Both the position numbers and the translations under genes were made by a program. A stretch of DNA of 15,758 nt from Pseudomonadota bacterium (lineage in GTDB: Bacteria > Pseudomonadota > Gammaproteobacteria > Halothiobacillales > Halothiobacillaceae), in NCBI GenBank assembly GCA_021795795.1, contig JAJYPA010000144.1, forward strand, positions 1-15,758, read 5' to 3'. A model generated the notes under the pieces. The model had not been told where the DNA came from. It ran no database searches and worked only from the letters and a program-made list of their open reading frames with translations. Every line of letters begins with the position of its first letter. The first letter of the stretch is position 1. Below are positions 8,023-14,230 of the stretch, piece after piece.

Positions 8023-8465
8023 ATCCCCATACCATAACTTATCTCTATGCGCTCCACGTCAAGTTTCTCAGCGAGCAAAACAACCACGCGCCAGGCTTCG
8101 TCGAAATTAAACATGGCAATCCCTGCGGACCATGGATTTTTAGGGTTGTTCGCCCAGTTCATTGCATCGAATGGTTGTCTCAGTACCTGTCCTTCATCAT
8201 CAGTGGTGCCGAAAACCAACCCTATGGCATATTCGACTTCTTCTGGATCTATCAGCGTCAGTTCGATGTGCCCCGCTGGAAGATTGGTATTGCTTTCGTA
8301 TGGTGGCGTGCTGGCACTTATATGCAAGCCCCAATGGCTCGGCACAGGTAGTGCGGCCATGATCGCGTTAACGATGCTTTTAGCAAAATCGTTGCTTGAG
8401 TAGGGGCATTCTGTTGCTTCGCTATCGTAGTTGGCTATGGATCTCTGAGGAGGATTACTGGTCAT
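8019..8465 (-). CDS. Hypothetical cytoplasmic protein, 148 residues
   Basis: The ATG at 8465 has GGAGA six to seven bases upstream. The product is acidic overall with no signal peptide or membrane segment. Its features are a Ser/Asn start, a helix (FAKSIVNAIMAALP), a likely beta strand region (AGHIELTLIDPEEVEYAIGL) and a hydrophobic C-terminal helix (AWRVVVLLAEKLDVERIEI). It reads like a small single-domain alpha/beta protein. Together with the overlapping 169-residue gene it forms a two-gene unit. I do not recognise the family; a toxin/immunity or regulatory pair is possible but unsupported. Confidence 0.78.
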   Translation of the reverse strand: MTSNPPQRSIANYDSEATECPYSSNDFAKSIVNAIMAALPVPSHWGLHISASTPPYESNTNLPAGHIELTLIDPEEVEYAIGLVFGTTDDEGQVLRQPFDAMNWANNPKNPWSAGIAMFNFDEAWRVVVLLAEKLDVERIEISYGMGM

Positions 8466-8621
8466 TGGTTTCTCCGCGCAGGCTCAGATGGATAAAGGAA
8501 TATTTTTAGCATGGTGCACCCGCACAGGTATGGATTGCTCAATAGGCTATTTATACTGTGCTTCCAGGCACAATATTGTCGCAAAAAAGATAGAGTTATA
8601 CATATTACGAGTGCAATTCTA

Positions 8622-8693
8622 AATCCTAGCCAAAACAAAGGGGCACTGAAGGCCCCTTGCACTAACTCAGTGGATCTGGTGATGCCGATCCGC
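8622..8693 (-). repeat. 72-bp repeat, copy A (gene end plus terminator)
   Basis: It matches 9411-9482 without gaps, with six mismatches counted by eye. In copy B the same sequence holds the last codons and the terminator of the gene at 9456-9938. Both copies are in the same orientation, 789 bases apart. Confidence 0.85.
8632..8658 (-). terminator. Orphan intrinsic terminator, minus strand
   Basis: AAGGGGC (8638-8644) pairs with GCCCCTT (8652-8658). On the minus strand the stem is followed by TTTGTTTT. No intact minus-strand gene lies directly upstream of it; the nearest minus-strand gene ends at 9148, on the far side of the plus-strand gene at 8882. Confidence 0.6.
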
Positions 8694-8881
8694 AGGGGTT
8701 GCTGCGGTGGTAGCTTGCCCACTGCTACTCCTGTGGCGGCCAGCCTCTCAGGGAAGGAAAAGGAAAAGTTTAGCGCTTTTCAGAAAACAATATTGGGTTT
8801 GTATAGTGTATTGTCTGTCATGCTGGTGCCGCCCATGTCTTACGGGTGATGTTGCCATCCTCATTAACTTAGGAGCTTACC

Positions 8882-9142
8882 ATGTCACTCAAACCCCTGG
8901 AGCACGATCCACATTACAATCCTAACGCAGATTTTGGGCAGGATGAAATCACCATCTTGATATCCTGCTTTGTCGAACAACACCATGAACTCTTCCTCAA
9001 CTGGCTAGAGGAAAACAAATTGTCTTACCACAACGGGTTTCGTTCCTGGTTTTTCGTTAACAGGCGCCAGTACGAAGGCGAAGCCATGCTTATTAAGGCA
9101 GGTGTTGAACCAGTTGGTCCTGACGCGTTTCAGAAAGATTAA
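8882..9142 (+). CDS. Hypothetical small protein, 86 residues
   Basis: AGGAG lies six bases ahead of the ATG at 8882, which supports the start. The product has no signal peptide. It is acidic at the start (HDPHYNPNADFGQDE) with a central amphipathic helix (EITILISCFVEQHHELFLNWLEE) and a Trp/Phe/Arg patch (RSWFFVNRRQ). It is single-domain, cytoplasmic and of unknown family. It converges on the 61-residue gene with five bases between the stops. Confidence 0.72.
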   Translation: MSLKPLEHDPHYNPNADFGQDEITILISCFVEQHHELFLNWLEENKLSYHNGFRSWFFVNRRQYEGEAMLIKAGVEPVGPDAFQKD

Positions 9143-9147
9143 GCAGG

Positions 9148-9333
9148 CTAATCGAGGCTGATCTGCCGCGAAAATTCATATCGCGCGTCACTGATGGCTT
9201 CTTTGACGCGAAAAATATCCGGAGAGTTTAGTCTCCCTTGCGCGCCAGCGACGGCCGTCACTAACGTGATAACTGTATCTTCCAGGGTTTCCAATCTTTT
9301 CGATAGCGCTTTTGCCAGTGTCTCCGTGTCCAT
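9148..9333 (-). CDS. Hypothetical small helical protein, 61 residues
   Basis: I choose ATG 9333 over the in-frame ATG at 9408 because GGGAG lies six bases upstream of it. The 61 residues are almost wholly helix-forming: a heptad-like stretch (LAKALSKRLETLEDTV) runs into a hydrophobic patch (ITLVTAVAGAQ), followed by a charged helix (VKEAISDARYEFSRQ). It could be a small coiled-coil or DNA/protein-binding adaptor. No family is recognised. It lies between the terminator of the gene at 9456-9938 and the convergent gene at 8882. Confidence 0.6.
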   Translation of the reverse strand: MDTETLAKALSKRLETLEDTVITLVTAVAGAQGRLNSPDIFRVKEAISDARYEFSRQISLD

Positions 9334-9410
9334 AAGCCTCTCCCATTCGTTTGTGGTGGGGAAAGTGGACCACGACCAAGATGGCTGAGTCAATCGACCG
9401 TATGTCATGG

Positions 9411-9482
9411 AATCCAGACCAAAACAAAGGGGCCATGAAGGCCCCTTGCACTAACTCAGTGGATCTGGTGATGCTGATCCGC
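9411..9482 (-). repeat. 72-bp repeat, copy B
   Basis: This is the counterpart of copy A at 8622-8693. It spans the last nine codons (stop at 9456) of the membrane protein gene and its terminator. Confidence 0.85.
9421..9447 (-). terminator. Intrinsic terminator of the membrane protein gene
   Basis: AAGGGGCC (9427-9434) pairs perfectly with GGCCCCTT (9440-9447) around a five-base loop. On the minus strand it is followed by TTTGTTTT. It begins nine bases beyond the stop of the gene at 9456. Confidence 0.85.
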
Positions 9483-9938
9483 TGAGGCATTCTTGACCCG
9501 CATGAAAGCGGGTTGATCGTACTGGTCCCAATCAACCACGGGGGTGACCGGGGTTGCGCAGGTTACCGCAGCTTTCGCCTGAGCAACCTTATTGGCGCGG
9601 TAGGCATGCCACTTGGCCATCCCTGCCTTTCCGCCAGCCTTGCTCACCATGAAGGTGAACCGGCTGACCTTGCGAGTACCCGCCCAGAGGCGGGGTGCGG
9701 TCCACTTGATCCCCTTGAAGAGGAGCACGGCGGAGCGATACATGATGCCGGGACCCTTGGGGGTGGCGGCTGCTGCTACTTCGGCTGGGGCAGTTACCTG
9801 CACCTGTCGATCTGCCTGCTGCTTTTCAGCTAACAGCACTGTTTTTTTGGCCCGCTTTGCCCACCGCCAAAACATAATGGCCGGGATCCAAAAGGTTGCG
9901 CTGGTCGCCATCAAGGCTATGCCTGTATTTGTCCACAT
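9456..9938 (-). CDS. Small basic protein with one N-terminal membrane segment
   Basis: The start at ATG 9938 is set by AAGGAGA six to seven bases upstream; a longer frame to 10145 has no ribosome site and a low-complexity leader. The 160-residue product has a membrane helix at about residues 4-25 (GIALMATSATFWIPAIMF), then a strongly basic stretch (WRWAKRAKK), a Gln-rich part and an Ala/Pro hinge (APAEVAAAATPKGPG). Its C-terminal half is very basic with many Lys, Arg and Trp and ends HHQIH. It should sit in the inner membrane with a basic domain in the cytoplasm. It is divergent from the HEPN-AAA+ operon, sharing a 259-base regulatory region with paired palindromes, so joint control is plausible. 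No family is recognised. Confidence 0.72.
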   Translation of the reverse strand: MWTNTGIALMATSATFWIPAIMFWRWAKRAKKTVLLAEKQQADRQVQVTAPAEVAAAATPKGPGIMYRSAVLLFKGIKWTAPRLWAGTRKVSRFTFMVSKAGGKAGMAKWHAYRANKVAQAKAAVTCATPVTPVVDWDQYDQPAFMRVKNASADQHHQIH

Positions 9939-9978
9939 GGTATTTCTCCTTTTTCCGGAAAGGTCGGGAGATCTACCG

Positions 9979-10009
9979 CCCATATGGGAGGATGAATCTC
10001 CCATATGGG
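9979..10009. promoter_or_regulatory. Paired palindromes CCCATATGGG, likely operator
   Basis: The perfect 10-bp palindrome CCCATATGGG occurs at 9979-9988 and again at 10000-10009. The copies are 21 bases apart centre to centre, two helical turns, as expected for a dimeric regulator binding cooperatively. They lie between divergent genes starting at 9938 and 10198. Confidence 0.55.
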
Positions 10010-10019
10010 AACTACACGA

Positions 10020-10040
10020 ACGACGGTAGCTAGCCGTCGT
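10020..10040. repeat. 7-bp inverted repeat
   Basis: ACGACGG (10020-10026) and CCGTCGT (10034-10040) are exact inverse copies around a seven-base spacer. No T-run follows, so a second operator or an RNA hairpin is more likely than a terminator. Confidence 0.4.
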
Positions 10041-10197
10041 GATATTCTGGCTGTAATGCCGCCAGTGGTCATCATCGAAGAAAGTCGATGCGCTTTGAGG
10101 CTTGATCATGACACATGTCGCACCACTGAAAATTGCCAAGAACACAAATTTTCATGACATAATAATTGTGTATAACAACCTCGTGTGGAGGGCTGTG

Positions 10198-12861
10198 GTG
10201 AACGAAGATCTCAAGAAATTAACGGAAGGGAAGTCTGACGGCGAGTGCGCGATCATCTGCGCATCGCGCCTGGAAAAGACTTTGGACAGCGTATATGGCG
10301 CAAGCGGACCTGGGTTGGGTCAAAAGGCTTCCGCCGTGGCAAAGAGGTTGCCGTCCGGGATGGACGATAAGCTCCGGCGTATAGCGGGTATACGGAATAG
10401 CGCCGCGCATGACCCGCTGGAGTTTTCGTTACGGAACCGTTCTGCATTTGTGGCCGAGTGTTCCAGGCTTCTGGACGTGCTGGGCGGCGAGGGTATCAAA
10501 CGGCAGTCACAGCAGCCGTCGCCGGGGCCATCGGTGGCGTATGCCTGGGAAGGATTGGCCTCCAAGGCGATTATCGCCTTGGCGCTGGCGGGTAATGGGA
10601 TGCTGTGGTTGCATTTATTTGCCAACGAGAAAACGGCGCTGATCAAGCCCTCCATGCATGTGCTCGGGTTGTCGTTATTCTTGACCGTCATTGGTATCTT
10701 TTTTGCCATGATGACCGCGGCAGCCATGCGTTTTCTGGGGTCCAGTGATCACTCCATGATTTGGCATGCCTTTCACCGGGGTGGACGGCTGCATATTCTG
10801 GTAGGGTTATTTTTGGCCTACTTTGTGATTTCGTGGTACGGGTGTGCGCCGGTGGCCATGGGGCTATTTGCGGCGCTCTCCATTCACAGTGTGTATGTGG
10901 CCACGCCGCTTTCGGCGTTCACCATTACCCTGTTGCTGCTTATGCGTGGACGGTGGACCCAGGCGGCAACATCGTGGCGTGCGGTATTGACCCTGGTTCC
11001 ACTGATGACCTTGTTGGCTTACGCAGTTCAGGTTTATTGGAAGGGTGGGATGGTCGGCGCGGCCTTACCGTTAATTGGTCTTGCTATGGCCTTCTCTCCA
11101 CTGGCCTATGTCACCATCAGCGAACGTTGGAAAACCGTAGGAGATCTCATTTATGCACTGTTTTTTGGCGTGATAGGTGCCAGCGGCATCGTGTTTATGC
11201 CACTCATGTTGTCAGCTAAAACGATGTCGGTCCACCCATTACTGGCCTTGGAAATCTTTGTCATGGTATTACTGGTATTCGCCGCAGCTGTATTCATCAT
11301 GTCTTTTCTGTTCTCCTTGCCATTCCGTCAGAGGTTTGTAAAGGCTCAAGTTGCCGCTTCCGGGAATGCGGGAACGGCCGACGCTGAATTCGTTGATCAG
11401 TTCACCAGCCAAAAGAGTATGGTGAACTTCTCCCGGATAGCGGGCATGACCGCGATGAAGGAAAAATTGCTGGCTGCGGCGAAAGAAGCGAAAACGGGGG
11501 GTCGTAACGGGATATTGCTCTATGGAGAACCTGGTAACGGCAAGACCCTCTTCGCTGAGGCATTGGCGGGTGAAATCGGGTTGCCGCTGTTCAAGGTGTC
11601 CATCGCGCAGATCAAGAGCCGATGGGTGGGGGAAACCACTCAGAAATTGATGGGCGCGTTCGCCTTCGCGAAAAGAAAACCGTGCGTGTTATTTTTCGAT
11701 GAGATCGAGGCAATCGTTCCGCCGCGGGACCGGATATCCGACCCGAGTTCGGAAGACGCCAAAATCACGGCCGCGTTCCTGACCGCATTGGATGATCTAC
11801 GTACGACCACGAAAGTGGTGATCCTGGCTGCCACCAATTATCTGGACAAGGTGGACCCCGCTGGCATTCGAGAGGGGCGCTTCGACTGGAAAATTGAGAT
11901 TCCGGCACCGGATCAGGAGGCGCGGCGGCATATCCTGTCGAGCGGCCTGCGTAATGAGACTATCGGGTTATCAGTCCTCGATGCCGCGGCAAAACGGTTG
12001 CGAGGGTATAGTGCCGCCAAGATTCGGGCTGTCAGCGAAGAAGTGGCCCGGAACACGGATGGGGGGCAGGAACTCACGCTGGAGAGCTTCATCCAGGCAC
12101 AAAAGGCGTTGGCCGGGTCATCAGGGCACGGAGTCGGGGAGGACGCCCCTGGTTTGGACGACCTGGTGCTTCAGGAGTCGGTGCGGGTGCATCTGCGTTC
12201 GCTCATGGGGCGCATGCTGGACCCGGCAGGGGCGCAAGAGAAAGGGGCAACCGTGCCATCCGGAGTAATTTTCTACGGGGACCCGGGCAACGGCAAGACC
12301 ATGGCGGCCCGCGCGTTGGCGAAGGAAAGCGGCTGGAGCTTTCTGAATGTCACCGGAGCGGATGTCGCCAAAGAGGATGGCGTCAAGAACCTGTTGAAGC
12401 GCGCGAATGAGATCCGGCCTTGCATCATATTCCTGGATGAAGCTGACGGAGTTCTTGCCAACCGGGATTCCTGGCAAGCCAGGGCGGACACTATCAACGG
12501 CCTGCTGACGGCAATGGATGGATCCGGCGGGCGGATGAGCGATATTCTCTGGGTTGCCGCGACGAACCGCATCGAGGCGATAGATCCGGCCATGTTGAGG
12601 GGTGGACGATTCAGTGAGAAGATCCGTTTCCCCAACCCGGACAAGGAGATGATGGTGTCCGCGGTCAAAGTTTGGCTGGATGCGCTGAAGCTTCCGATAG
12701 CCTGCACGGTGCAGGAGGTAGCTGACGCATTGACCGGATTGTCTTTCGCCTCTGCGCGCGAGGTTATACAGGGTGCGGTGAATCATGTAGTGGGTACAGA
12801 TCGTGAATCGCTGGTGGTTGCGGACATCGTCTTGGCCAAGGAATTGAACGAGGTCTCATGA
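10198..12861 (+). CDS. HEPN-like / multi-membrane-segment / tandem AAA+ ATPase
   Basis: I choose GTG 10198 because GGAGGG lies five bases upstream; the in-frame ATG at 10102 has no such site. The 887 residues fall in three parts. Residues 1-100 are helical and contain RNSAAH (66-71), the R-x4-H pattern of HEPN and DUF4145-like domains. Residues about 121-373 hold seven or eight membrane helices. Two Cdc48/FtsH-class AAA+ modules follow. The first has Walker A GEPGNGKT (443-450), FFDE (499-502), AATN (544-547) and arginine finger REGRFD (558-563). The second has GDPGNGKT (694-701), FLDEAD (745-750), AATN (787-790) and RGGRFSE (801-807). The first pore loop is aromatic (SRWVGE); the second is not. 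No HEXXH protease site exists, so it is not FtsH. It probably unfolds or remodels proteins at the membrane. An RNase role for the HEPN part is inference. Confidence 0.9.
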   Translation: MNEDLKKLTEGKSDGECAIICASRLEKTLDSVYGASGPGLGQKASAVAKRLPSGMDDKLRRIAGIRNSAAHDPLEFSLRNRSAFVAECSRLLDVLGGEGIKRQSQQPSPGPSVAYAWEGLASKAIIALALAGNGMLWLHLFANEKTALIKPSMHVLGLSLFLTVIGIFFAMMTAAAMRFLGSSDHSMIWHAFHRGGRLHILVGLFLAYFVISWYGCAPVAMGLFAALSIHSVYVATPLSAFTITLLLLMRGRWTQAATSWRAVLTLVPLMTLLAYAVQVYWKGGMVGAALPLIGLAMAFSPLAYVTISERWKTVGDLIYALFFGVIGASGIVFMPLMLSAKTMSVHPLLALEIFVMVLLVFAAAVFIMSFLFSLPFRQRFVKAQVAASGNAGTADAEFVDQFTSQKSMVNFSRIAGMTAMKEKLLAAAKEAKTGGRNGILLYGEPGNGKTLFAEALAGEIGLPLFKVSIAQIKSRWVGETTQKLMGAFAFAKRKPCVLFFDEIEAIVPPRDRISDPSSEDAKITAAFLTALDDLRTTTKVVILAATNYLDKVDPAGIREGRFDWKIEIPAPDQEARRHILSSGLRNETIGLSVLDAAAKRLRGYSAAKIRAVSEEVARNTDGGQELTLESFIQAQKALAGSSGHGVGEDAPGLDDLVLQESVRVHLRSLMGRMLDPAGAQEKGATVPSGVIFYGDPGNGKTMAARALAKESGWSFLNVTGADVAKEDGVKNLLKRANEIRPCIIFLDEADGVLANRDSWQARADTINGLLTAMDGSGGRMSDILWVAATNRIEAIDPAMLRGGRFSEKIRFPNPDKEMMVSAVKVWLDALKLPIACTVQEVADALTGLSFASAREVIQGAVNHVVGTDRESLVVADIVLAKELNEVS

Positions 12862-12914
12862 ATCGCAACCTTAATACTGGCGCTAATATTGTCTTTATGG
12901 GTAAGGAATGTACT

Positions 12915-13334
12915 ATGCGGAAACTGAAACAAATCGCGCTGGCGGCAACAGTACTGAGCGCGTCCGCTTGCGGATTGGTCCATTCCGGACCGAAGTCCAC
13001 AGCGGTGGATTACACACGGGCCGTATTGCACGGCGATACGAAAAAAGTGGATGATATGGTGTATTGGGGGCCTGAGAAAGAGGTGAAAGAACATCCCAAC
13101 GAAAAAATGTTTAATGAGGCCAAGGTCAATTCCTTGGTCAAGTCGTCCAGCGAGAAGATCAAAGGTTACGGAGGTGTGAGAAGTGTTCGTGCCATTCATG
13201 CCACAACCAGCACCATCGACGGACAGAAGGTGGTCATGGTTACCCTTGATATTCAGTCCAAAGATGGGAAATACCATCATCAAGAAACGGTGAAAATGGT
13301 TCAGGTCGATGGGAAATGGCTGGCTGCAATGTAA
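12915..13334 (+). CDS. Small predicted lipoprotein, DUF4878-like
   Basis: I choose ATG 12915 because AAGGA lies seven bases upstream and it opens directly on a signal peptide. An in-frame ATG at 12858 overlaps the AAA+ stop (ATGA) and adds 19 residues. The 139-residue product starts MRKLKQIALAATVL and reaches SASAC, a weak lipobox with Cys19. The mature part fits the NTF2-like DUF4878 pattern: AVDYTRAVLHGDTKKVDDMV, a variable helical middle, then strands VVMVTLDIQSKDGK and the end VKMVQVDGKWLAAM. Such domains are small extracytoplasmic folds of unknown function. It lies 53 bases after the AAA+ gene and overlaps the next gene by 19 bases, so it belongs to the same operon. Confidence 0.8.
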   Translation: MRKLKQIALAATVLSASACGLVHSGPKSTAVDYTRAVLHGDTKKVDDMVYWGPEKEVKEHPNEKMFNEAKVNSLVKSSSEKIKGYGGVRSVRAIHATTSTIDGQKVVMVTLDIQSKDGKYHHQETVKMVQVDGKWLAAM

Positions 13335-13816
13335 CCAACCGCGTCTTTCTTCTGGTCCGGGCCGGTTTTGGCGTAGAAGCCAGGCTGGCGCGTCAGAAAC
13401 GGAAGGGGATGTGGACCCATGCTGGCATCCTGGTGGATGACGTCGTTTACGAATGTGTTCCGGATACGGAACAGTGCGGCGGCGGCGCCGTCGTGAGCCG
13501 CGAGGACGATTTCGCTAATCCCTTAAGGGCGATGCGTGCCGGGCGGATAGCGTTCTCCCTGGAGGCTGCGCGAATCCAAAGTCTGGTGGACTGGTGTACC
13601 GCTCTGGTGAATGCCGGTCTGCCGTTCGACAACGCCTATGACCTGTCCACCGATGACGCCATGTACTGCACCGAGTTCGTGTTCAAAGCGTTCCGTAGCA
13701 TCGGCATTGATTTGTTGTCGGGACCGCTTGCGGAAGTGAGAGTTCCCTTCTCCGGTGTGCGCGATGTGATTTTTCCTTCCGACCTGGTTGGCGATCGGGA
13801 TGTTGTTTTCATTTAA
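13316..13816 (+). CDS. Permuted papain-like amidase/peptidase (YiiX / NlpC-P60 type)
   Basis: The 166-residue product shows the permuted thiol-hydrolase layout: a strand (VFLLVRAG), then WTHAGILVDD with His35, Glu46 in VYECVP, and the nucleophile Cys118 in YCTEFVFKAF. In this order His precedes Cys, as in the YaeF/YiiX (C92) group; members act on amide or ester bonds in peptides, lipids or cell-wall material. The tail contains FPSDLVGD, resembling the P-S/D-L end of the family. The start overlaps the lipoprotein gene by 19 bases with a weak ribosome site, which suggests coupling. There is no signal peptide, so it probably stays in the cytoplasm. The substrate cannot be told from sequence. The fold call is confident; catalytic activity is inferred from the intact Cys/His/Glu. 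Confidence 0.82.
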   Translation: MAGCNVTNRVFLLVRAGFGVEARLARQKRKGMWTHAGILVDDVVYECVPDTEQCGGGAVVSREDDFANPLRAMRAGRIAFSLEAARIQSLVDWCTALVNAGLPFDNAYDLSTDDAMYCTEFVFKAFRSIGIDLLSGPLAEVRVPFSGVRDVIFPSDLVGDRDVVFI

Positions 13817-13864
13817 CTTATGTTTAGACATACAGCCTCTTCGGCAGCACATATGGATGGCGAT

Positions 13865-13897
13865 TTCGCCGGGAAAAGTGGCAAAAAAACCGGCGAA
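13865..13897. repeat. 8-bp inverted repeat with long loop, between convergent operons
   Basis: TTCGCCGG (13865-13872) and CCGGCGAA (13890-13897) are exact inverse copies around a 17-base loop that contains a run of seven A. No T-run follows the stem on either strand, so it is not a standard terminator, though it lies where one is expected. Nothing else is visible in 13817-13999. Confidence 0.4.
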
Positions 13898-13999
13898 GCC
13901 AGGCTGAATAATGGGATTAACCTCTCCTTCCTTCTGGCGTGGTCCAATGTCATTCTGATGGATACATTCTGCAAAGTAGATTTACATCATGAACATTGG

Positions 14000-14230
14000 T
14001 CAAAAAAGGCTTACAACACCAAATCCAATAATTGCTGCCATGGCTAGCATAAATGCCGCCACCAACTCCGGCGTATCTTGAATCAGCGTACCTATATTCC
14101 AGACCATCAGCCCAAGGAATGATTTTCCGTCCTTGTCGTCCATGACGGCAAGGCTCCGGGTCTCTTTGGGTAGGGATCTACGGATTTCCAGTTGCGCCAA
14201 TACCGCATGGACTGTATCTCTCGCGTTCAT
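14000..14230 (-). CDS. Small membrane protein following TrbL/VirB6
   Basis: The ATG at 14230 overlaps the TrbL stop in ATGA, so the two are translationally coupled; a longer frame to 14425 lies inside the TrbL gene and is not real. The 76-residue product has a charged first half (QLEIRRSLPKETR, then MDDKDGK), a Trp/Gly-containing hydrophobic patch (LGLMVWNIGTLIQ) and a C-terminal membrane helix (AAFMLAMAAIIGFGVVSLF). It belongs to the T4SS operon by position. It could be an accessory inner-membrane component; I recognise no family. It is the last gene of the block inside the window. Confidence 0.7.
   Translation of the reverse strand: MNARDTVHAVLAQLEIRRSLPKETRSLAVMDDKDGKSFLGLMVWNIGTLIQDTPELVAAFMLAMAAIIGFGVVSLF

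Larger units (their letters stand above)
8466..8881. other. 416-base stretch with no convincing intact gene
   Basis: Open frames here have no ribosome sites and overlap a repeat. The stretch holds the 72-bp repeat copy with an orphan minus-strand terminator, a minus-strand TATAAA at 8550-8555 that could serve the gene starting at 8465 (no good -35), and the leader of the gene at 8882. Just before the terminator the minus strand can be read as the end of a protein finishing HHQIH, identical to the last residues of the membrane protein at 9456-9938, so a decayed gene end is likely. Confidence 0.5.

Noticed and set aside
8462..8722. Minus-strand frame sharing the stretch ITRSTELVQGAF with the frame at 9188-9535
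   Set aside because: The shared stretch is the 72-bp repeat with its terminator read in an alternative frame. Neither frame has a ribosome site, and the second overlaps better-supported genes.
10102..10197. N-terminal extension of the AAA+ protein from ATG 10102
   Set aside because: No ribosome site precedes it, while GTG 10198 has GGAGGG at ideal spacing. The extension lies in the regulatory region.
12121..12786. Minus-strand frame of 221 codons
   Set aside because: It is antisense to the second AAA+ module, whose motifs are complete on the plus strand.
10198..12861. FtsH-type metalloprotease
   Set aside because: The ATPase motifs resemble FtsH and Cdc48, but there is no HEXXH zinc site or peptidase domain, and there are two AAA+ modules.
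13820..14047. Plus-strand frame of 75 codons after the hydrolase gene
   Set aside because: It runs through an inverted repeat and into the antisense of the TrbL-coupled gene; no ribosome site and no coherent composition.
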